Of a stretch of DNA of 5,587 bases, positions 1-5,587 are shown one piece after another; positions within the stretch are counted from its first letter, which is position 1; every line of letters starts with the position of its first letter. This DNA comes from Candidatus Peregrinibacteria bacterium (GTDB lineage Bacteria; Patescibacteriota; Gracilibacteria; UBA1369; LOWO2-01-FULL-3). The translations under genes and the position numbers were made by a program. The notes beneath the pieces were generated by a model. The model was not told where the DNA came from. It did no database searches and saw nothing but the letters and a program-made list of their open reading frames with translations. Location: positions 1 to 5,587 of the forward strand of contig WJKQ01000009.1 in the NCBI GenBank assembly GCA_014728975.1. The letters run 5' to 3'.

Positions 1-975
1 CTTTAATCTCGCTGTAAAAAGCCGTTCCTCAACTTCAAGAAGATAAAGCCTGTCGTTATCCAGATTTTCCCTTACCCAGGCTATCTGTTTATCATCTTTA
101 TCGATTTCGGAAACTTCCACTTCCTTACTATTATTTAAAAATGCCTTTTTCCCGCTCACGATTTTTTCCCCTTTTTCATTATCATCAGAGGAACTAACAT
201 TTACCATATGATCAAAAACTCCAATTTCAATTGAACTGTCAAAGACTCTCACATTAAAAGCGGCTCTCTGCGCCGCTGTAAAAACATCATTAGCTTCAAC
301 AACGAAGGACGATTCTCCTTCAACCAGGTTAACAACTCTTGACCACATTTCACCCTCCAATAAGGAAACTTCAACATGACTCTCAATCGAAGTATCTGAA
401 GGCTTTAAAAGTTCATTAATAACCACTCTCGTTCTTTCATCAAGACGACTGACACTGTCATCAAAAAATTTTATACTTGCAAAACCGTCCTCCCCCGTTG
501 TTATTTTATCATTTTGATAAATTCTCATACCCTTCTCTACTTCAAGCTTCTCTCCGTCTCTCTCCACACAAACATCCCCCCTATAGGTATCAAGAACTGT
601 AAATTCTTCAGCCAATACTACTCCGGGAGAATAAAAATTTACAAACGAAAACATTCCAAAGAAAATCAGGAAAAGAACAAAAGCACTTACAAATTTTTTG
701 TGGTATGTAAAAATATTTGAAATATAAAAACGTTTTTGTCTTTTTGATTCCAAAAGATCAAAAACCTTCTCCTTGATAAGAACATATCTTGAAGGATCAA
801 GCTTAAGTGAAGAAACAAGACTGCGAATATACCTGATTACAGGAATCTCAAGCTGGGACATGACATTATTCTTTATCCGCTTTTTTCTCTCATCATCAAG
901 TTCCGGCTTGTGAATATTTCTTAAATCATCCCCTAAATTATCGGAATTAAATTTTGTTTCTTTTTTTGATGCCAT
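1..975 (-). CDS. FecR-domain membrane protein, putative anti-sigma or sigma regulator (3' end beyond window)
   Basis: Reading the minus strand from the ATG at 975 gives 325 codons with no stop before the window edge, so the C-terminus is missing. Residues 1-94 are charged and helical, and contain two similar motifs of the form IKxxVxxxLE (residues 34-43 and 67-76). Residues about 95-112 form one hydrophobic transmembrane helix, preceded by KK, which suggests an N-in topology. From about residue 130 the protein looks like a FecR domain: GDVCVERDGEKLEVEKG, then an ITTGEDGFASIKFFDDSVSRL-like core (residues 158-178), then LLEGEMWSRV near 205-214. FecR domains are external sensor or ligand-binding folds, and classical FecR proteins control a partner ECF sigma factor. 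The gene starts 51 nt after the ECF sigma stop, so this one probably controls that sigma factor. There is no zinc-binding anti-sigma motif; the only Cys is residue 136, in the external part. The domain call rests on pattern recognition, and the anti-sigma role is inferred from context. Confidence 0.72.
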   Translation of the reverse strand, partial: MASKKETKFNSDNLGDDLRNIHKPELDDERKKRIKNNVMSQLEIPVIRYIRSLVSSLKLDPSRYVLIKEKVFDLLESKRQKRFYISNIFTYHKKFVSAFVLFLIFFGMFSFVNFYSPGVVLAEEFTVLDTYRGDVCVERDGEKLEVEKGMRIYQNDKITTGEDGFASIKFFDDSVSRLDERTRVVINELLKPSDTSIESHVEVSLLEGEMWSRVVNLVEGESSFVVEANDVFTAAQRAAFNVRVFDSSIEIGVFDHMVNVSSSDDNEKGEKIVSGKKAFLNNSKEVEVSEIDKDDKQIAWVRENLDNDRLYLLEVEERLFTARLK

Positions 976-977
976 AA

Positions 978-985
978 TTTCCTTT
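978..985 (-). promoter_or_regulatory. Ribosome binding site of the FecR-like gene
   Basis: The minus strand reads AAAGGAAATT immediately before the ATG at 975, a good Shine-Dalgarno match at short but usable spacing. It supports this start. It is the only clear Shine-Dalgarno motif among the six gene starts visible in the window. Confidence 0.6.
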
Positions 986-1026
986 ACTCAATTCGTCAAA
1001 CGATAATTATATCTTATTTGTTACAC

Positions 1027-1608
1027 CTAAAATTTATAATTCATGCCCATTTCCTCGAGTTCACGACGAAGAGCCTTAAGTGCTCTATACTGCAAAATTC
1101 TCAAACTTCCCTCACTCTTCTTCAAAAGCTCGGAAATCTCACTATTTGTCAATTCATTTATAAACTTATAAATAATAATATCCCTGTACGATTTCTTAAG
1201 GTTTTTAAGAGCCTTCTTTAAAGCATCGTTATCAAGACTTCTTTCCGCATTCCTGATAGGATTATGTTCTCTCTTATAATCAGGAACCTCTATTTTCAAT
1301 TCCTCATAATTTTTGTCCTTGGAAGCACGGTAATAATCAACAACCAGGTTATGAGTAATCCTGAATATCCAGGCCGAAAAAGATTTTTTTTTGGGTTTAT
1401 ACTTTCTAATATTTTCCCAGACTTTCAAAAATACAGTTTCAACAAGATCTTCCACATCCTCATTATTCACGCGATAATAAACATATTTATAAATAGGATC
1501 GATATAAATATCATAAAGTGCGGAAAAAGCATCATGATCTCCCTTTTGGACAAGTTTTACCAAAGCTTCAATTTCCTCCTTTTTGTTCTTTAAATCTCCG
1601 GTGGCCAT
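1027..1608 (-). CDS. ECF-type RNA polymerase sigma factor (sigma-70 family)
   Basis: This 193-residue protein directs RNA polymerase to a specific promoter set and is typical of extracytoplasmic-function (group 4) sigma factors in size and layout. Region 2 spans about residues 24-95: QKGDHDAFSALYDIY, then the polymerase-binding and -10 recognition helices with EDVEDLVETVFLKVWENI (residues 50-67) and FSAWIFRITHNLVVDYYR (77-94). A short charged linker follows. Region 4 spans about 130-183, with LKNLKKSYRDIIIYKFI and the helix-turn-helix LTNSEISELLKKSEGSLR (153-170), which should contact the -35 element. There is no sigma region 3 and no C-terminal extension. I chose the ATG at 1608; an in-frame TTG at 1623 would add five residues (MFINY) but has no better ribosome site. 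The gene lies 66 nt after the phosphatase stop, behind its own candidate promoter, and 51 nt before the FecR-like gene, its likely partner. The family call is firm; the regulon is unknown. Confidence 0.9.
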   Translation of the reverse strand: MATGDLKNKKEEIEALVKLVQKGDHDAFSALYDIYIDPIYKYVYYRVNNEDVEDLVETVFLKVWENIRKYKPKKKSFSAWIFRITHNLVVDYYRASKDKNYEELKIEVPDYKREHNPIRNAERSLDNDALKKALKNLKKSYRDIIIYKFINELTNSEISELLKKSEGSLRILQYRALKALRRELEEMGMNYKF

Positions 1609-1629
1609 ATAATTAATAAACAAGTAAGA

Positions 1630-1659
1630 ATACTAACCAATCTAATCTAAAAAAGTCAA
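1630..1659 (-). promoter_or_regulatory. Candidate sigma-70-type promoter for the ECF sigma gene
   Basis: On the minus strand a -35-like TTGACT (1659-1654) is followed after 18 nt by a -10-like TAGTAT (1635-1630). These match the consensus at 5/6 and 4/6 positions. Transcription would start near 1623, giving a leader of only about 15 nt before the ATG at 1608. The spacer contains a TTAGA TTAGA direct repeat. AT-rich DNA produces such matches by chance, so this is a candidate only, but it sits in the largest gap between the metabolic genes and the sigma/FecR pair. Confidence 0.4.
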
Positions 1660-1674
1660 GTTTCATTCTATACC

Positions 1675-2601
1675 TTAAAGATATTTTTCACAACGTTCAA
1701 CTTCCTCTTTACTGCCAATAAAAATAGGAGTTCTTTGATCAAGCCTGGTTAGTTTTTTATCAAGAATCCTCATACTTCCATCAGTCGCGGCTCCTCCCGC
1801 CTGCTCCATCAAAAGAGCCATTGGCGCACATTCAAATAAAAGTCTTAGTTTTCCGTCAGGAGCATCACCATATCCTGGATAAGAGAAGATTCCTTTTCCC
1901 TTCAATAAAATCTGGTTTATATCCGGAACCATCCCTCCCGAATATCGGAGCGTAAATTGTTTTTCACACCAATAATTAATCAATTCCAAATAATCTTTAC
2001 GACTTGCACAAGCTCTCAAATTTCCGGGCGCGAACATCTTTCCACCGCCTACCTTTATACCTTCTCTGACAAGATAAAATTCTCCATCATCAAGCAAAAA
2101 TTCCACAACTCCTCTTTTTACGGTTAAAACTATAGTAGTTCTCGGTCCGTAAACTGCTATCATTGAAGCCAGCTGTTCATCTCCCTTTACGCCAATAAAA
2201 CTGTTTTTGCCTTCAGAATTAGGCATTTTATATATCCCAAAAATAGAACCGACTGCCAAATTCACATCTACCAGTGAAGAACCATCAAGAGGATCATAAC
2301 AAACTCCATACTCTCCTCCACCTGTTTCTTCGTTACTCACATCCATTTCCTCCGGCAATTCCTCTGAAGCAATAATTCCAATCAGTGAATTTTTCTGAAG
2401 CTCTTTTTGAACAAAACCGTCCGCAAGAATATCCAAAGCCAGCTGTTCCTCCCCAAAAATATTTTTAGAACCCGCGCTTCCGGTCTCGGCAGTTTTAATA
2501 ACGTCCGAAACTTTTTTAACCACGTCTTTAAGGCTGTTTAAAACACCATAAAGGTGATAATCAATATCATTTTCCTCCAGATAATCTGAAAAAGTTTTCA
2601 T
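1675..2601 (-). CDS. Class I fructose-bisphosphatase family enzyme, sedoheptulose-1,7-bisphosphatase-like
   Basis: This 308-residue cytoplasmic sugar-bisphosphate 1-phosphatase has every catalytic block of the class I FBPase family. They are NIFGEEQLALDILAD (47-61), the metal ligands ASEE (78-81) and DPLDGSS (103-109), VDVNLAVGSIFGIY (111-124), the substrate-binding block TLRYSGGMVPDINQ (217-230), and KLRLLFECAP with the metal-binding Glu257. Several signatures match plant SBPase as I remember it rather than FBPase: DGSSLVD instead of DGSSNID, YGPRTT (151-156), GKMFAPGNLRA (187-197), RYSGGMVPDINQI, and DQRTPIFIGSK (288-298). The likely reaction is therefore sedoheptulose-1,7-bisphosphate to sedoheptulose-7-phosphate, with FBP possible as a second substrate. 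The first 100 residues have no Cys, so the thioredoxin-sensitive pair of the plant enzyme is absent. Pig AMP-site Lys112 aligns with Glu97 and Arg140 with Lys125, so AMP inhibition is doubtful. The ATG at 2601 lies 16 nt after the GAPDH stop, without a clear ribosome site. The family is certain; substrate preference is inferred. Confidence 0.9.
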   Translation of the reverse strand: MKTFSDYLEENDIDYHLYGVLNSLKDVVKKVSDVIKTAETGSAGSKNIFGEEQLALDILADGFVQKELQKNSLIGIIASEELPEEMDVSNEETGGGEYGVCYDPLDGSSLVDVNLAVGSIFGIYKMPNSEGKNSFIGVKGDEQLASMIAVYGPRTTIVLTVKRGVVEFLLDDGEFYLVREGIKVGGGKMFAPGNLRACASRKDYLELINYWCEKQFTLRYSGGMVPDINQILLKGKGIFSYPGYGDAPDGKLRLLFECAPMALLMEQAGGAATDGSMRILDKKLTRLDQRTPIFIGSKEEVERCEKYL

Positions 2602-2617
2602 ACTAATCAGTTAAATA

Positions 2618-3625
2618 CTATTTATTAATCATCCACCTTAACAAATCCAAAATTCTGCTTACATATCCCCATTCATTATCATACCAGGAAACAACTTTGC
2701 TGTATCCATCTTCCATAGTCTTCGTACTCAATAGATCAATTATGCTTGATCTGCTGTCTTTCTTAAAATCAACCGAAACAACCGGATCATCAGTGGTTGA
2801 TAAAATCCCTTTCAGTTCACCCGATTCATATTTTTTAAAAACATCGTTTATTGCTTCAGAAGAGCCAACCTTTTTAAGTTTCGCGGAAATATCCACACAG
2901 GAAACAGTCGGAATAGGTATTCGAAAAGCCATACCATCAACTCTCCCTTTTAAATCGGGAATCACGCGCCCAATAGCCTTCATGGCTCCCGTGGTCGTGG
3001 GAATAATCGATTCTGTAGTTGCCCTGGCGCGCCTGAAATCACTTGGATTTGAATTATCAAGCAGATTTTGAGTATAAGTAAACGCGTGAATTGTAGTAAC
3101 AAACGCCTGCTCAATCTCAAAATTTTCATGTAAAACTTTCATAACCGGTGCCAGACAATTTGTAGTACATGAAGCATTGGAAATAACTTTATAATCTTCA
3201 GGATTAAAGCTGTTTTGATTAACACCCATGACAATATTGGGAACATCATGATCCTTGCAAGGAGCAGTAATAAGAACTTTTTTTGCTCCAGCCTGCAAAT
3301 GTCTGTCAGCGTTCGCTTTGGAAGTAAATTTCCCTGTTGATTCAATTACTACATCAACCTCATGTTTCGACCAGTTGATATTAGCCGGATCCGCGATCTG
3401 ATACACATAAACAGTTTTACCGTTAACTTCCATATTTTCACCAGCCACTCTTATATCGGCATCACATTTACCGTAAAGAGAATCATATTTAAGCAGATAA
3501 ACATGAGAATCAGCTCCTGCTCTACTGTTAATCGCAACAACTTCGATATCATCATTCTCAAGACTCTGCCTGTGCAAATTTCGTCCAATACGCCCATATC
3601 CGTTTATAGCAATTTTTATCGCCAT
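2618..3625 (-). CDS. gap: Glyceraldehyde-3-phosphate dehydrogenase, phosphorylating (type I), probably able to use NADP
   Basis: This 335-residue full-length enzyme interconverts glyceraldehyde-3-phosphate and 1,3-bisphosphoglycerate in the cytoplasm. The Rossmann domain opens with INGYGRIGR (7-15). The catalytic domain has SNASCTTNCLAP (149-160) with the nucleophile Cys153, His180 in TTIHAFT, the phosphate-site stretch RRARATTESIIPTTTGA (198-214), and the C-terminal SWYDNEWGY (313-321). The Asp that follows the second beta strand in NAD-specific enzymes (the IND motif) is here Ser34, followed by Arg35 (AINSRAGAD). In addition, the loop before RRAR reads LDNSNPSDF, so a Ser takes the place of the Pro found near position 188 in NAD-type enzymes. 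Both changes are known from NADP-using GAPDHs (GapB, plastid and cyanobacterial Gap2), so a biosynthetic direction is likely. The ATG lies 5 nt after the aldolase TAA, which suggests translational coupling. No Shine-Dalgarno is visible. Function is firm; coenzyme preference is inferred. Confidence 0.96.
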   Translation of the reverse strand: MAIKIAINGYGRIGRNLHRQSLENDDIEVVAINSRAGADSHVYLLKYDSLYGKCDADIRVAGENMEVNGKTVYVYQIADPANINWSKHEVDVVIESTGKFTSKANADRHLQAGAKKVLITAPCKDHDVPNIVMGVNQNSFNPEDYKVISNASCTTNCLAPVMKVLHENFEIEQAFVTTIHAFTYTQNLLDNSNPSDFRRARATTESIIPTTTGAMKAIGRVIPDLKGRVDGMAFRIPIPTVSCVDISAKLKKVGSSEAINDVFKKYESGELKGILSTTDDPVVSVDFKKDSRSSIIDLLSTKTMEDGYSKVVSWYDNEWGYVSRILDLLRWMINK

Positions 3626-3630
3626 TTTTA

Positions 3631-4668
3631 TTAAATTTTAGGATATAAATCAGCCTTCCCACTGCTTAAGAAAGCTTCCCTCATCATCATTGCAACATGA
3701 TCGGTCATTTCTTTTTCCGCTTCTTCAAAGTCAAGTTTGTCCCATTCATTTTCAAACTGATCAAGAACTTTTCTCCGTGGTTTACCCTGTTCTTCCGCCC
3801 TCTTATCCATACTTTCCAGAAGTTCTTTTGGAAAGTATTGAAACCAGATATCGGAAATGGAAGTAGCATAATTAAATTTCCTGGCTCCACCGGCGATACA
3901 TTTATTAAATTCCTCAGGAGTAAGACCGCTTCCACCATGCATTACGCCATACACACCCAGCGGTCTGACAGCATCACAAATCTCTTTAATGCGTTTATAT
4001 CCGATTATAGGTCTGGTTAAATACTGACCGTGTCCGTTTCCAACAAAAAATGCAAGAGCTTCGGGCCTCACGGCTTCACAAAGCCTCACACAATCTTCAA
4101 CCTTTGAATAATACTTTGAAATATTTTCCTCAACATCGGGATCCGCCAAAGCCTCAGCATTTCCGATCTCCCCATCTTCAACCTCAAGAGAAATTCCAAG
4201 CGGATGAATTTTTTCCGCGACTTCTTTACATTTTGCAATATTTTCATCAAGAGGATGTTTGGAAAGATCCACTTCAACCGAAGAGAAACCAACATTTATA
4301 GCTCTATCCACACAACCATCCACATCTTTCTGAATATGATCGTGATGAATACAGACAGGTACATTATATTCGTACTTGGTAATCATAGCTTCAATTCTTT
4401 CATAAGTCAGCCTTGCCACTCTATCAGGAGGCATATTACAATACTTTGCTTCACTTTCAGCGATTTCAAGAATGACAGGAGACTTCTCGCGCCACGCGGC
4501 CTCCAACACAGAATTCAAAATAAAACGACTTCTTACATTACAAGCGGCCACTCCAAAACCTTCTTTATCCGCTACCGATAGCAAAGTTTTAAGATTGGAT
4601 AAAGTAAATCCCCCACTCATTTCCCTTACATGAAGATTGTTTTCTTTTGAGAATTCAGCAATAGCCAT
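3631..4668 (-). CDS. fba: Class II (zinc-dependent) ketose-bisphosphate aldolase, divergent fructose/sedoheptulose-bisphosphate type
   Basis: This 345-residue TIM-barrel enzyme is expected to join DHAP to an aldehyde phosphate. Glyceraldehyde-3-phosphate would give FBP and erythrose-4-phosphate would give sedoheptulose-1,7-bisphosphate. Visible active-site blocks are IHHDH (107-111), matching the HxDH pattern with catalytic Asp110 and zinc ligands His108/His111 region; LEVEDGEIGN (161-170), the metal and glycine loop; GNGHGQY (210-216) with zinc ligand His213; and MHGGSGLTPEEF (243-254), with His244 and the phosphate-binding GGSG. KFNYAT (264-269) follows. Differences from E. coli FbaA are notable. 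The position of Ser61 is Ala70 (IAESEAKY), the NxDT Asp288 is Ala268 (NYAT, closer to the NVAT of tagatose-bisphosphate aldolases), and the usual ELGxxGG loop reads EDGEIGN. It heads a tight group with GAPDH and the SBPase-like phosphatase. The ATG at 4668 lacks a Shine-Dalgarno; Met17 (4620), just before the conserved SGGFTLSNL, is an alternative start. The family is firm; substrate is open. Confidence 0.9.
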   Translation of the reverse strand: MAIAEFSKENNLHVREMSGGFTLSNLKTLLSVADKEGFGVAACNVRSRFILNSVLEAAWREKSPVILEIAESEAKYCNMPPDRVARLTYERIEAMITKYEYNVPVCIHHDHIQKDVDGCVDRAINVGFSSVEVDLSKHPLDENIAKCKEVAEKIHPLGISLEVEDGEIGNAEALADPDVEENISKYYSKVEDCVRLCEAVRPEALAFFVGNGHGQYLTRPIIGYKRIKEICDAVRPLGVYGVMHGGSGLTPEEFNKCIAGGARKFNYATSISDIWFQYFPKELLESMDKRAEEQGKPRRKVLDQFENEWDKLDFEEAEKEMTDHVAMMMREAFLSSGKADLYPKI

Positions 4669-4743
4669 AATTAAAAATTAAAAAAATAAATACCTTTAAA
4701 AGCCCGAAAAAACCTTAAACGAAATTCGCAAAAAATTCAATAA
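4669..4743 (-). other. AT-rich gap between ftsL and the aldolase gene
   Basis: This 75-nt gap is where a promoter for the sugar-phosphate genes would be expected. The best sigma-70-like match on the minus strand is TTGAAT (4740-4735), 17 nt, then TAAGGT (4717-4712), which is poor at the -10. Two near-copies of TTTAAGGT occur at 4719-4712 and TTTAAAGGT at about 4700-4692. No stem-loop strong enough for an intrinsic terminator is seen, so the metabolic genes may be co-transcribed with ftsL. The 20 nt before the aldolase ATG are almost only A and T, with no ribosome site. Confidence 0.4.
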
Positions 4744-5097
4744 TCATTTCTTCGCAATCGCAGTCTCCCCATTCACAAAAACCACCGCGTTCGGCTCGCG
4801 CATTGAATTAACTTTTGAAGAATTTTGAATATAGTTAAGTGAACGAACTTTTGAAATCTGCATATCTTTTTCCTCACTCTCCCGAATAAGCTCCTGATGT
4901 GTGGATTCCAATGAATTCAAAACATAACCTTTGGTAACCTGTCTGGCTGAAAACACAAGAGTAATAACCGTTATAAGAGCAACAAAAACCACCAATGAAA
5001 CAATTAAAAAATAAGGACTGGCTTCGAATTTTGGGAAAAACCTCCTTATAATCCCCCTTTTATATCTATTACCCCGAGAAAGAACAAGCTGTGGCAT
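4744..5097 (-). CDS. ftsL: FtsL-like cell division protein (septum-forming initiator type)
   Basis: This 117-residue protein is a small bitopic membrane protein. The basic N-terminal tail (residues 1-23, rich in Arg and Lys) should be cytoplasmic. One transmembrane helix spans about 29-50 (YFLIVSLVVFVALITVITLV). A hydrophilic, probably coiled-coil segment covers about 52-90, with a LESTHQELIRESEEKDMQI core. The short tail contains MREPNAVVFVN (99-109), recalling the conserved M-x-x-P tail after the coiled coil in FtsL/DivIC proteins. FtsL acts at the septum with FtsB/DivIC and FtsQ to activate the FtsW-FtsI peptidoglycan synthase. Sequence conservation in this family is very low, so the call rests on topology, size and position directly after rsmH (29 nt gap), the standard ftsL place in the dcw cluster. 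The ATG at 5097 has no Shine-Dalgarno. The stop is TGA. Confidence 0.75.
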   Translation of the reverse strand: MPQLVLSRGNRYKRGIIRRFFPKFEASPYFLIVSLVVFVALITVITLVFSARQVTKGYVLNSLESTHQELIRESEEKDMQISKVRSLNYIQNSSKVNSMREPNAVVFVNGETAIAKK

Positions 5098-5126
5098 ATT
5101 TTTGTTAGGAATGAGTATATAAATTT

Positions 5127-5587
5127 TTATTTCAATTCTCTCAATTTTTCATAAGCTCTTAATTTTGCGCTCCTGCTTCTTGGATTGGCTCCGATCTCTT
5201 CTTCAGTAGGCGTTACTGGTTTTTTGGTTAATTTTTTTACAATAGGTTCATCATAATTCTGATATAAAACTTTTTCCGGACCAGCGGGAGGTTTTAATAA
5301 TTTTTTAAAGAATTGTTTTACAATTCTGTCCTCCAGAGAATGATAAGAAATAATAACGATGCGTCCTCCCGTCTCAAGAACTTTTACGGCCTGTTTCAAT
5401 CCTTCCTTTAAAGCGTTTAGTTCATCATTCACTTCAATTCTGAGAGCCTGAAAAACTTTTGTGGCAGTATGCAGTCTGTATCTTTTGCCTGAACGTCTTC
5501 CGGGAATCACGTTTTCTATAAATTCTGCCAGTTCAACAGTCGAATCGAATCGTTTTTCCTTTCTTCTTCTACAGATCTCTTTGGCAA
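5127..5587 (-). CDS. rsmH: 16S rRNA (cytosine-1402-N4)-methyltransferase RsmH, C-terminal half (5' end beyond window)
   Basis: RsmH (formerly MraW) uses S-adenosylmethionine to N4-methylate C1402 of 16S rRNA in the ribosomal decoding centre. The frame is open to the right edge, and the residues visible there (AKEICRRRKE onward) match the middle of the protein, so translation does not begin in the window. About 152 residues are present, against roughly 300-310 for a full RsmH. Clear family motifs are TKVFQALRIEVNDEL (42-56 of the visible part), GGRIVIISYHSLEDRIVKQF (73-92), and the C-terminal PVTPTEEEIGANPRSRSAKL block, a hallmark of the family. The GTG at 5510 inside the frame is a Val codon (ENVIPGRR), not a start. 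The stop lies 29 nt before ftsL. The S-adenosylmethionine-binding N-terminal half is outside the window. Confidence 0.97.
   Translation of the reverse strand, partial: AKEICRRRKEKRFDSTVELAEFIENVIPGRRSGKRYRLHTATKVFQALRIEVNDELNALKEGLKQAVKVLETGGRIVIISYHSLEDRIVKQFFKKLLKPPAGPEKVLYQNYDEPIVKKLTKKPVTPTEEEIGANPRSRSAKLRAYEKLRELK

Noticed and set aside
1264..1593. 109-codon plus-strand frame with hydrophobic stretches, opposite the sigma gene
   Set aside because: The hydrophobicity arises from the complement of Lys/Glu/Asn-rich codons. The sigma factor on the other strand is well supported.
1609..1623. TTG at 1623 as the start of the sigma factor
   Set aside because: It adds only MFINY, has no ribosome site, and would lie at the predicted transcription start. 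The ATG at 1608 is preferred, though TTG is not excluded.
2697..3071. 124-codon open frame on the plus strand inside gap
   Set aside because: It is antisense to a clearly functional GAPDH, matches no family I know, and has no ribosome site. It is a shadow frame.
3139..3345. Short minus-strand frame inside gap in another phase
   Set aside because: Frame-shifted reading of the conserved GAPDH core, not a separate gene.
4204..4581. 125-codon open frame on the plus strand inside the aldolase gene
   Set aside because: Antisense shadow of a conserved enzyme, with irregular composition and no recognisable domain.
4690..4730. Possible intrinsic terminator after ftsL
   Set aside because: The T-runs and CGGGC are not preceded by a stem. 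The apparent symmetry is a direct repeat (TTTAAGGT / TTTAAAGGT), not an inverted one.
4744..4746. TGA recoded as an amino acid (code 25, as in Gracilibacteria or Absconditabacteria)
   Set aside because: Reading through the ftsL TGA adds only a short, featureless tail, and no other in-frame TGA occurs in the coding regions. The standard code suffices.
5127..5510. GTG at 5510 as the start of a short protein
   Set aside because: The frame stays open upstream to the window edge with good RsmH homology, so this GTG is an internal Val codon.

Overview
The window is AT-rich and compact. It holds seven protein genes, all on the minus strand, so it reads from right to left, with the first and last genes cut by the window edges. 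The standard bacterial code fits: no in-frame TGA is needed in about 1,800 codons, and ftsL ends at a TGA. Short intergenic gaps, a shortened cell-division cluster, weak or absent Shine-Dalgarno motifs and an ECF sigma/FecR-like pair suggest a small-genome bacterium, possibly Patescibacteria (Candidate Phyla Radiation). This placement is an inference; no rRNA or other decisive marker is present.

Right part (5587 to 4744): the C-terminal half of rsmH (16S rRNA m4C1402 methyltransferase), then a small single-pass FtsL-like division protein. This is the usual start of the dcw cell wall and division cluster, but ftsI, mraY and the mur genes do not follow.

Centre (4668 to 1675): three tightly packed sugar-phosphate genes, with gaps of 5 and 16 nt. 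They are a divergent class II ketose-bisphosphate aldolase, a phosphorylating GAPDH whose coenzyme pocket looks NADP-tolerant, and a class I FBPase-family phosphatase. The phosphatase resembles plant sedoheptulose-1,7-bisphosphatase (SBPase) more than ordinary FBPase. Together they could make triose phosphate from 1,3-bisphosphoglycerate, condense it with DHAP or erythrose-4-phosphate, and dephosphorylate the product irreversibly. That is a gluconeogenic or Calvin-like, pentose-regenerating module, and it is the most interesting content here.

Left part (1608 to 1): an ECF-type sigma factor with its own plausible sigma-70-like promoter, then a membrane protein with a cytoplasmic N-terminus, one transmembrane helix and an external FecR-like domain. 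The second gene runs off the left edge. The pair looks like an envelope-signalling sigma factor and its putative membrane regulator.

No tRNA, rRNA, CRISPR array, insertion sequence or convincing terminator was seen, and no gene-free stretch exceeds 75 bases.
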